Made by a program: the position numbers and the translations under genes
The notes under the pieces: generated by a model
Told to the model about the DNA's origin: nothing
Database searches by the model: none
Seen by the model: only the letters and a program-made list of their open reading frames with translations
Source: CAXMST01 sp963793415
Lineage (GTDB): Bacteria > Actinomycetota > Thermoleophilia > Solirubrobacterales > 70-9
Assembly: GCA_963793415.1 (NCBI GenBank)
Contig: CAWCAC010000002.1
Location: 1,302,001-1,366,000, forward strand
Length of the DNA: 64,000 nt
Reading direction: 5' to 3'
Shown here: positions 33,342 to 40,074 of the stretch, in pieces
How the letters are laid out: every line of letters starts with the position of its first letter
Numbering within the stretch: position 1 is the first letter of the stretch

Positions 33342-33647
33342 ATGGACGACGACAGCGAGCGGCGGATCCTCGAGCTCGTGCAGCGCATCCCGGAGGGGAT
33401 GGTCTGTACATACGGCGAGCTCAGCCCCGCGGCGCCTCGGCTTGCCGGCGCCGTGCTCGCCTCCTGCTCGGACCCGGACGTGCCCTGGCAGCGGGTCGTG
33501 CGCGCCGACGGCTCGCTCGCGCAGGGGGAGCGGCAGCGGCGGCTGCTCGAATGCGAGGGCGTTCCCTTCCGCGGCTCGCGCGTCGACCTCGATCAGGTGC
33601 TGGTTCCGGGCGAGGAGCTGGCGGGGATCGAACCCGGTCCGGGCTGA
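33342..33647 (+). CDS. Alkyltransferase-like (ATL) DNA-repair protein
   Basis: This 101-residue protein has the fold of the C-terminal domain of O6-alkylguanine-DNA alkyltransferase. GMVCTYGELSPAAPRLAGAVLASCS is split by normal spacing, and the active-site region reads DVPWQRVVRADGSLA: the catalytic Cys of PCHRV is replaced by Trp. That makes it an ATL protein, which binds alkylated bases and passes them to nucleotide excision repair without transferring the alkyl group. The ATG at 33342 has no ribosome site. The divergent start is 18 bp away. Confidence 0.88.
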   Translation: MDDDSERRILELVQRIPEGMVCTYGELSPAAPRLAGAVLASCSDPDVPWQRVVRADGSLAQGERQRRLLECEGVPFRGSRVDLDQVLVPGEELAGIEPGPG

Positions 33648-33678
33648 GGGGCGCCGCGACCACTCCCGGCACAAGCAC

Positions 33679-34491
33679 TCAGACGCGCGCCTCGATCACC
33701 ATCACCCGCTCGCTTCCCGGATCGTCACCGGCCTCGGTCCCGGGATGCAGCTGCACGTCGGTGAAGCCGGCGGCCTCGAGCGCCTCGATCGCGTCCTCCT
33801 CGTCCTCGAAGGGGAAGTGGACCATGCCGCGCACGAAGACACCGAGCGCCGCGCCGAAGACGCGCTCAACGGGGCCGGCGTTGTTGCTCTGCAGCAGCAG
33901 GTCCGAGGTGTAGAGCCCGTTCGGGAAGCGGCCGAGCTCCGTCGCGATCCGCTCCCAGAGGCCCTCGACTTCGGCCCGCGGGAAGTAGTTGAGAAGGCCC
34001 TCGGTGACGACCGCCGTGCCTTTCCGATCGTCGAGGCTGGCGGCGAGCTCGGCGAGGCTGCCGGGACCGCGCTCGGCGAGCGCGTCGAGGTCGGCGACCC
34101 GGTCCGGTGCGCCCGCGGCGGCGAGCGCCTCGCGCTTGCGCTCGGCCATCGCCGGCAGGTCGGCCTCGACGTAGGTGATGTCCGGGTGTTCGCGGCGGAA
34201 GCGGAGGCCGCGCGGCGACAGCCCGGCCGCGATCTCGACGATCTGGCCGACCCGCCCATCCTCGATCGACTCCGTCAGGCACTCGTCGATCAGCTGGTGG
34301 CGGGCGAGCAGCATCGCGTCGAGCGTGCCGGCCCCGAGCGCACCGACAACCGTCGCCAGCGGCCAGACGCCGAGGTGCATCAGCCGCCCCTGCCAGGTGC
34401 CGAGAGCCGGGTCCGAGAGCCCGTGCCTGCGCCAGACCTCCGCCGTGTAATGGGCGGTGGGACTGATCGCGTCGGATCCGCGGGAGAACAC
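33679..34491 (-). CDS. Class I methyltransferase, leucine-carboxyl-methyltransferase-like
   Basis: This 270-residue protein resembles the LCM/PPM1 family of SAM-dependent methyltransferases: SPTAHYTAEVWRRHGL, a SAM site around QIVEIAAGLSPRGLRF, EADLPAMAERKR, and TAVVTEGLLNYFPRAEVEGLWERI (shown as parts). The usual GxGxD Gly pattern is reduced to EIAAGLS. A GTG at 34491 is chosen because the region upstream reads as the HMG-CoA reductase leader on the other strand. The target is unknown; family members methylate carboxyl groups or small metabolites. Divergent from HMG-CoA reductase. Confidence 0.8.
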   Translation of the reverse strand: MFSRGSDAISPTAHYTAEVWRRHGLSDPALGTWQGRLMHLGVWPLATVVGALGAGTLDAMLLARHQLIDECLTESIEDGRVGQIVEIAAGLSPRGLRFRREHPDITYVEADLPAMAERKREALAAAGAPDRVADLDALAERGPGSLAELAASLDDRKGTAVVTEGLLNYFPRAEVEGLWERIATELGRFPNGLYTSDLLLQSNNAGPVERVFGAALGVFVRGMVHFPFEDEEDAIEALEAAGFTDVQLHPGTEAGDDPGSERVMVIEARV

Positions 34492-34578
34492 GTCGGCCGA
34501 GCCTATCCGCCGAATAGGATCGACGGCCCGCGAGAGCGGGGCGAGGGAGACCGGCAGGGCGAAGAGGAAGGCGAGAGT

Positions 34579-35760
34579 GTGAGCGACGCGGATGGCACGG
34601 CTGGGATTCCCCGCGATCCCGAGGACGACTACACGCAGGCCGCGGCTCGGGCCCGCCGTGACTTCGCCGAGGCGCGCACCGGGGTCCGGCTCGAGCACGT
34701 CGGCTCGCACTCGATCGATCCCGCCGTGACCGAGGGCAACGTCGAGAACTTCCTCGGCGCCGCCCAGGTGCCGATCGGCCTCGCCGGGCCGCTGCTCGTC
34801 GACGGCGAGCACGCCAAGGGCGAGTTCCTGGTCCCGCTGGCGACCGCGGAGGGGACGCTCGTCGCCTCCTACAACCGCGGCATGAAGCTCTTGCGCGAAG
34901 CGGGAGGCGTCAAGACGACCGTGCTCGACGACCGCATGCAACGCGCCCCCTCATTCCTGTTCCCCAGCGCGCGCGAGGCGCGCGACTTCGGTGCCTGGCT
35001 GCGCGAGAGCTTCGAGCCGATCAAGGCGGCGGCCGAGTCGACGACCTCGTCGGGACGGCTGATCGAGATCGAGCAGTACCCGGCGAGCCGGATCGTCTAC
35101 ACGCGCTTCGACTACACGACCGGCGACGCCGCCGGCCAGAACATGACCGGCAAGGCGACCGCGGCCGCATGCAAGTGGATCCTCGCCAACTACGAGGGGA
35201 TCGAGCAGTTCTTCCTCGAGTCCAACTTCGCGACCGACAAGAAGCACTCCCAGATCAACATGCTGAAGACGCGCGGCAAGCGGGTCGTCGCCGAGGCAGT
35301 GATCCCCGACGCGCTCGTCGGCCGCAGCATGCGCAGCGGCACCGAGCGCATGTACCGGGCGCGCCAGGTTGCCGCGCTCGGCGGCTCGATGGCGGGCGTC
35401 AACAACAACGGCTCGCACTCCGCCAACGGGATCACGGCCCTGTTCATCGCCACCGGCCAGGACGTTGCCAACGTCGCCGAGTCCTCTGCCGCCTACGTCT
35501 ACGCAGAGCTGCGGCCGAACGGCGACTACTACTACTCGATCACGATCCCGGCCCTGATCGTCGCCACTCACGGAGGCGGCACCGGCCTGCCGACCCAGCG
35601 CGAGTGCCTCGAGCTGCTCGACTGCTACGGCGAAGGCAAGGTGCTCAAGTTCGCCGAGATCGTCGCCGCGACCGTGCTCTGCGGCGAGATCAGCCTCGGC
35701 TCGGCGATCGTCGCCGAAGAGTGGGTCGAGGCGCACGACTCGCTGGGCCGCAACCGCTGA
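34579..35760 (+). CDS. hmgR: Hydroxymethylglutaryl-CoA reductase (class I-like)
   Basis: This 393-residue enzyme makes mevalonate from HMG-CoA with NADPH. Motifs: ENFLGAAQVPIGLAGPLLVDG, the catalytic Glu in LATAEGTLVASYNRG, TGDAAGQNM where most enzymes have GDAMGMN, ATGQDVANVAE with the catalytic Asp, and VATHGGGTGLPTQ. The C-terminal His seen in many class I enzymes is expected near EAHDSLGRNR. The GTG start has GAGGAAG upstream. No other mevalonate gene lies in the window. A short stem-loop and repeat copy B follow. The altered GDAAGQN could affect cofactor binding, but the rest is complete. Confidence 0.92.
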   Translation: MSDADGTAGIPRDPEDDYTQAAARARRDFAEARTGVRLEHVGSHSIDPAVTEGNVENFLGAAQVPIGLAGPLLVDGEHAKGEFLVPLATAEGTLVASYNRGMKLLREAGGVKTTVLDDRMQRAPSFLFPSAREARDFGAWLRESFEPIKAAAESTTSSGRLIEIEQYPASRIVYTRFDYTTGDAAGQNMTGKATAAACKWILANYEGIEQFFLESNFATDKKHSQINMLKTRGKRVVAEAVIPDALVGRSMRSGTERMYRARQVAALGGSMAGVNNNGSHSANGITALFIATGQDVANVAESSAAYVYAELRPNGDYYYSITIPALIVATHGGGTGLPTQRECLELLDCYGEGKVLKFAEIVAATVLCGEISLGSAIVAEEWVEAHDSLGRNR

Positions 35761-35770
35761 CGACGGCGGG

Positions 35771-35791
35771 GGCGCCCTCTGACGCGGCGCC
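35771..35791 (+). terminator. GGCGCC...GGCGCC stem-loop after HMG-CoA reductase
   Basis: GGCGCCCTCTGACGCGGCGC(C) has 6-bp perfect ends around a 9-base loop, 10 bases after the stop. It is nearly identical to the motif after the SDR gene at 26985, and is likely a shared terminator type. Confidence 0.45.
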
Positions 35792-35844
35792 TGACGGCAC
35801 CCGGCGCGGCTGGACGGGCTTGCTGGGTTGGCCTGGCCTGGTCC

Positions 35845-36147
35845 AGGGCGCGTGTTGTTTCGCGCTGTGGCTGCAGGGCTCAGACCGGGCTGAGACTGCA
35901 GTGAGGGAAGGGGTGCGGTCCGTGGTTGGTCACACGGGGCGCGTGTCTCTGCGGCTTCGGGGTGGATTCCCGGTGAGGCTGGGGCGAGGGGAGGATTTGC
36001 CTGAATAGTTCAGGCAAATTGTCCTCTCGCGAAAGCGCCCTTGGAAAACAGCTACGAGACCGTGACGCCCACGCGGCCCGCGTGACAAAGGATGGTCCGG
36101 CCCCGCCTCGGGACGGCCGGCGCCCTCCTTCCACCTCCCCTCTCTGA
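35845..36147 (-). repeat. Intergenic repeat, copy B (inverted relative to copy A)
   Basis: This is the second copy of the element seen at 27062-27368, on the opposite strand, in the 512-bp gap between HMG-CoA reductase and the endonuclease gene. Here the core palindrome is perfect: TTTGCCTGAA-N3-TTCAGGCAAA (about 36996 minus 1 kb, that is 35995-36018). CTCAG-ACCGGG-CTGAG is at 35879-35894. The CCCTCACTGCA end is kept (35900s), while the opposite end has decayed to TTCAGAGAGGGG. The remaining sequence up to 36272 shows no gene. Confidence 0.75.
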
Positions 36148-36272
36148 ATAACGGAGCCTGTCCACGGCCGGTCCCTCGCCGAGCCTGGTCTCGGCCGACC
36201 CCTCGGGCTCACGGACGCAACCCACCTTGCAGATCGGCCCTGCCGCCGACTGCATCCCTTTCATCCTTCGTC

Positions 36273-36680
36273 ATGAACGAAGCCCTCGCGATCGCGATTG
36301 CCGTCGTGGCGACACTGGCGCTGCTGCGAACCGCGGTCGCCTACGCCCGCTACCGGGCGCTCTACCGCTACAGCGACGACGATCTCGAGGCGGCGCGCGG
36401 CGATGCGATCAAGCGCAGCCGCGGCGTCCGCGGCGGCCGCGCGGCCGAGCAGCTGGCGCCGTTCGCTGCCGGGTTCGCCGAGCGCTTCGATCCCGCCGAC
36501 GCCCGCTTCCTCGGCGCCCCGGTCGACTTCGTCGTCTTCGACGGGCTCGCGGAGGGTGAGCTGCGCGAGGTCGTGCTGATCGAGATCAAGACCGGCGGCG
36601 GCCGCCTCAACGCCAACGAGCGCGCCGTCAAGGAGGCGATCGACGCCGGTCGCGTCGGCTACGAGCTGATCCGTCTGTGA
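36273..36680 (+). CDS. Holliday-junction-resolvase-related endonuclease, membrane-anchored
   Basis: This 135-residue protein has one N-terminal membrane helix (ALAIAIAVVATLALLRTAVAY) and a nuclease-like domain: AIKRSRGVRGGRAAEQLAPF, DARFLGAPVDFVVFDGLAEGE, VVLIEIKTGGGRLNANER. The E...D...ExK arrangement matches the family of endonucleases related to archaeal Holliday junction resolvases. These are widespread in bacteria with no proven role. The stop lies 51 bases before the methyltransferase start. Confidence 0.85.
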   Translation: MNEALAIAIAVVATLALLRTAVAYARYRALYRYSDDDLEAARGDAIKRSRGVRGGRAAEQLAPFAAGFAERFDPADARFLGAPVDFVVFDGLAEGELREVVLIEIKTGGGRLNANERAVKEAIDAGRVGYELIRL

Positions 36681-36688
36681 GAGATGTC

Positions 36689-36731
36689 CATTCGCTTGTA
36701 ACGAATGCGATTTCAGGCGTACCATCGCCCT
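36689..36731 (+). promoter_or_regulatory. Leaderless promoter with CATTCG/CGAATG dyad
   Basis: CATTCG-CTTGTAA-CGAATG (36689-36707) is an inverted repeat covering a -35-like TGTAAC (36697-36702). TACCAT at 36720-36725 is 17 bases further on, and the ATG comes six bases after it. Transcription should start at the ATG, and a regulator on the dyad would block it. Confidence 0.55.
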
Positions 36732-37631
36732 ATGGCTGACACGGACACGATCGGAGTCTCTGACTTCGAAAACAACACCGAGGCAATCGAAGCATGGGAC
36801 GGGGTGCTCTTCGACAGGTTCGTCGAGTTCCGCGAGGCCCTCGTCACCGGGCTCGGCGCGCACGGCAATCGCGCCCTCGAGTTCTATCCGCCTGAGCCGG
36901 GCCAACGGGCGCTCGACATCGGCTGTGGCTTCGGCGACACGACCCGACAGCTCGCCCGGCTCGTCGGCCCCGATGGTGAGGCCGTCGGCGTCGACGCATC
37001 GCCACGTTTCATCGCGGCCTCGCGCGAGGAGGCGGCCGAGGAGGGGGTCGAGAACGTCCGCTACCTGGTCGCCGACGTCGAGCAGGGGCTGCCCGAGGAG
37101 GCCGGCGACGGCTTCGACCGCGTCTTCGCCCGGATGGGCACGATGTTCTTCGCCAACCCGGTTCCGGCGATGCGCACGATCCGCGCCGCGATGCGGCCGG
37201 GCGGGCTGCTGACGATGGTCGTCTGGCGGCAGAAGGTCGACAACGTCTTCATGTACGAGGCCGAGCAGATCACCGAGCGCTTCCTCACTCACCCCGATCA
37301 GACCGACGAGCCGACCTGCGGCCCGGGCCCGTTCTCGATGGCGAACGCGGACACGACCAGCGGGATCATGGTCGCCGCCGGCTACGAGAACGTGACCCTG
37401 ACCCGCTCGGACTCGATGATGCGGCAGGGTGGCACGATCGAGGAGGCGCTCGACCTGGTGATGGCGATCGGGCCCGCCGGCGAGCTGATCCGCGTCAACG
37501 AGGAGCGTGGCGAGGAGCTGCGGCCGCAGATCGTCGAGGCGCTGAAGGAGGACCTGGCGAAGTACGCCACCCCCGCAGGCGTCTACGCCGCCACCTCGAC
37601 CTGGATCGTCGCCGCCCGCAACCCGGCCTGA
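36732..37631 (+). CDS. SAM-dependent methyltransferase (UbiE/class I)
   Basis: This 299-residue class I methyltransferase has SAM-binding motif I in QRALDIGCGFGDTTRQLA, an acidic ribose ligand in AVGVDASPRFI, motif II/III in YLVADVEQGLP and FDRVFARMGTMFFANP, and post-motif GGLLTMVVWR (ubiE-like). The C-terminal third is a variable substrate domain. The substrate is not known. The start ATG 36732 is supported by the leaderless promoter just before it. Confidence 0.9.
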   Translation: MADTDTIGVSDFENNTEAIEAWDGVLFDRFVEFREALVTGLGAHGNRALEFYPPEPGQRALDIGCGFGDTTRQLARLVGPDGEAVGVDASPRFIAASREEAAEEGVENVRYLVADVEQGLPEEAGDGFDRVFARMGTMFFANPVPAMRTIRAAMRPGGLLTMVVWRQKVDNVFMYEAEQITERFLTHPDQTDEPTCGPGPFSMANADTTSGIMVAAGYENVTLTRSDSMMRQGGTIEEALDLVMAIGPAGELIRVNEERGEELRPQIVEALKEDLAKYATPAGVYAATSTWIVAARNPA

Positions 37632-37685
37632 CCCAGCGGTCGCGTTCGCCCGGCGGCGGCAAGCCCGCGCCGATCGTCGCGGCGC

Positions 37686-39287
37686 TCAGCCCCGGACCAG
37701 GAACTGCGACATCAGCCCGTGGTCCTCGTGGTCGAGCATGTGGCAGTGGACGACAAAGCGTCCCGGGTGATCGCGGAAGCGGCCCGCGACGAGGATGCGG
37801 TCACCCGGGGCGAGGAAGAAGGTCTCCTTCAGGCAGCGCTCCCAGGGCGGGGGCCTGCGGCCGTTACGGGAGAGCATCACCCAGTCGGTGTGGTGCAGGT
37901 GGAAGGCATGGGGCGCGCCGCTCGCGTTGTGGAGCTCCCAGGTGACGGTCTCGCCGAGGTCGACGGTGACGTCGGTGTAGGCGGGGTCGAAGCCGCGGCC
38001 GTTGATCTCCCAGCGCGGCGGGATGCCGCCGAGCGCGATCTTCCAGCGGTGGCTCGGCTCGACAGGAGCGTCGGCGACCCAGGCGGGCAGCGGTCGCAGG
38101 ATCGGCGGGACCGTCGCAGGATCGGCGGCCGGTCGGCCGACCCGGAACTCGAGCAGCGAGCCCTTCGCGACCTTGTTGCCGCGGCCGCCGCTGCCGAAGC
38201 CGCCGCTGCGCAACCGCACGCGCCCGTCGCGGGCGGCGGCGAAGTCGACGATCACCTCGGCCCGCTCCCCTGGGCTCAGGAGCAGGTGCCGGCGCTTCAA
38301 CGGCCTCGGCATCAAGCCCGCCTCGGTCGCGATCTGGACCATCGGCAGCCCGTCGCTCAGCGAGAGGTCGTAAGAGGCGAAGTTCGAGGTGTTGAGCAGC
38401 CGCAGGCGGTAGCTGCAGGCGCGGACCCGGTGGTAGGGGCGGGCGCGGCCGTTGACCAGCAGCTCGCCGCCGAGCAGCGAGTCGCCGGGCGGGTTGACGG
38501 CGCTGCCGCCGTCGCCGAACGGCTGCTTGAGCTGGTTGCTTGAGTCGAAGCTGCGGTCGCCGAGCATCAGCGGCAGGTCGCGACTCCCGCGCGGCAGCGG
38601 CAGCGCGCCCTCGAACTCGTCCTCGACGATCCACATCCCGGCGAGCCCGTTCCAGACGTTCTTCGCGGTCCGCTCGAGCCGGTGGTCGTGGTACCACTGA
38701 AACGCAGCGCGCTCCGGCTCGCCGTCCTCGATTCCCTCGTACGTGTAGGTGCGCCTGCCGCCGGGCTCGATCAGCAAGTCGTTGCCGGACTCGCCTGCCC
38801 CAAGGCCGTCCGAGATGTCGCAGTAGAACGCGTTCGGCTGCAGCTCGGTGAGACCGCCGGGCTGACCGTCGTCATCGGCGGAGTTGTGGCCTCCGTGCAG
38901 GTGCACGGTGAGCTCGCCGGCCGTGACCGGCAGCCGGTGCTCGAAGCTGACGCGGGTCGTCTCGCCCGCGGGGCGGCGGATCGTCGGGCCGGGAAAGGTG
39001 CCGCCGTAGGTCCACATCCTCGTCTTCCGGCCCGGGAGCACGTCGACGAGGGCCTCCTCGATCGGGATCCGCAGGTCCGCGCCGGTCAGCTCGGGTGGGA
39101 AGGTGAGCGGGCGATCGAAGCGGGGCGCGGTCGCGGCCCGGGCCCCCTCGATCAGCCGCGGCAGCGACCCGGCGCCGCCGACTGCGATGCCCCCCAGCGC
39201 CAGTCCGCCGGCCGCGAGTAGCCGTCGCCGGCTCAGAGCTGCGGCGGGCCGGCTCTCGCCGTGCCCGCCGCTCGCCCTCGCGATCAC
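37686..39287 (-). CDS. Tat-exported multicopper oxidase
   Basis: This 533-residue, three-domain oxidase of the CueO/bilirubin-oxidase type has a Tat signal (SRRRLLAAGGLALGG). All four copper-binding motifs are present: TVHLHGGHN, AFQWYHDHRLE, PHAFHLHHTDW and FVVHCHMLDHEDHGLM, the last with the His-Cys-His and a Met axial ligand. The first substrate domain begins FPGPTIRRPAGE. The start is taken as GTG 39287 because it overlaps the stop of the cupredoxin gene (GTGA); a start at 39314 would overlap more. It oxidises Cu(I), phenols or similar with O2 outside the membrane. The coupled cupredoxin is the probable electron partner. Confidence 0.93.
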   Translation of the reverse strand: MIARASGGHGESRPAAALSRRRLLAAGGLALGGIAVGGAGSLPRLIEGARAATAPRFDRPLTFPPELTGADLRIPIEEALVDVLPGRKTRMWTYGGTFPGPTIRRPAGETTRVSFEHRLPVTAGELTVHLHGGHNSADDDGQPGGLTELQPNAFYCDISDGLGAGESGNDLLIEPGGRRTYTYEGIEDGEPERAAFQWYHDHRLERTAKNVWNGLAGMWIVEDEFEGALPLPRGSRDLPLMLGDRSFDSSNQLKQPFGDGGSAVNPPGDSLLGGELLVNGRARPYHRVRACSYRLRLLNTSNFASYDLSLSDGLPMVQIATEAGLMPRPLKRRHLLLSPGERAEVIVDFAAARDGRVRLRSGGFGSGGRGNKVAKGSLLEFRVGRPAADPATVPPILRPLPAWVADAPVEPSHRWKIALGGIPPRWEINGRGFDPAYTDVTVDLGETVTWELHNASGAPHAFHLHHTDWVMLSRNGRRPPPWERCLKETFFLAPGDRILVAGRFRDHPGRFVVHCHMLDHEDHGLMSQFLVRG

Positions 39288-39835
39288 TTGACCTTGATCG
39301 ACCCCGCCATCCACGGGTGGATGACGCAGAAGTAGCCGAGCCTGGTCCCGGCCTTGGCCTTGATCTTCCGCTTGGTCGTCTCGTCCTCAGCGAAGGTGAA
39401 CCAGCTGTCGCCGGTCTTGCCCTCGGCGAACTCGACGTCCCAGCCCTTCTTGCCGACGTCGATGTCGGGCTTGCCGACCGTCTCGCTCTCCTCGTCGATC
39501 TCGTGGGCCTCGAAGATCTGCCCGCAGATGCCGTCGGGCCCGAAGCAGGCCTCGCCCTCGGTCTCGTTCTTCGGGATCAGGTTCTTCTCGAGCAGGGTGA
39601 ACGTGTGCGGGCCGACCTTCCTCGGGTCCGTCGAGTTGACGATCTCGAGCTTGTCGCCGCGTTCGACCTTCTCCGGGCCCTTGAACTTGAGGCCCCGGTC
39701 GGTCTTCCCCTTCATGTCGATCGTCGCGGTCGCGGCGCCGGCGCTCGCCGGGGCGAGGACGACGAGCAGCACCGCGATTACGGCCGCTGCGGAGGCGACC
39801 GCCGCTGCGCGAACGGACATGCGCGTCTGTGTCAT
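39284..39835 (-). CDS. Secreted cupredoxin (blue copper protein)
   Basis: This 183-residue protein has a signal peptide (AAAVASAAAVIAVLLVVLAPASAGA) and a cupredoxin domain. The copper site His is in VGPHTFTLLE and the Cys-His-Met set in LGYFCVIHPWMAGSIKV, at the C-terminus as in plastocyanin. A 45-residue acidic insert (ETEGEACFGPDGICGQ with two Cys) extends the middle. GAAAGGAA is the ribosome site for ATG 39835. It is cotranscribed with the multicopper oxidase by a GTGA overlap. It resembles the C-terminus of the protein at 18948-20627. Confidence 0.9.
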   Translation of the reverse strand: MTQTRMSVRAAAVASAAAVIAVLLVVLAPASAGAATATIDMKGKTDRGLKFKGPEKVERGDKLEIVNSTDPRKVGPHTFTLLEKNLIPKNETEGEACFGPDGICGQIFEAHEIDEESETVGKPDIDVGKKGWDVEFAEGKTGDSWFTFAEDETTKRKIKAKAGTRLGYFCVIHPWMAGSIKVK

Positions 39836-40074
39836 GGACGTGTTCCTTTCTGTGAGCCGGGTTATCCCTTCGGTACCGGCTTGTGATGCGCGCCACGGCG
39901 GGAACCCCTCGTTCCCGTCGCTCCCAATTCGGCGGCCGCGGCAGCCTACCGAATCCCTTCGCCGGAAAACAGACGTGTGTGAGATTTTCACGGAACGAAC
40001 GCGTCGGACTGGCATCATGCGCGGCCATGTCCTTGTCAGGGGGAATCGAAGATCGGACCGAGGCAGGCTCCTAG
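39836..40074. promoter_or_regulatory. Divergent control region (cupredoxin and MMPL genes)
   Basis: This is 239 bp without a gene. TGTGA-GATTT-TCACG at 39978-39992 is close to a CRP/FNR-type dyad. No firm -35/-10 pair could be placed in either direction, and I see no other structure. Confidence 0.3.

Noticed and set aside
26984..36272. Composite transposon bounded by the two inverted repeats
   Set aside because: No transposase and the genes between are ordinary housekeeping types. Inverted copies alone do not show transfer.
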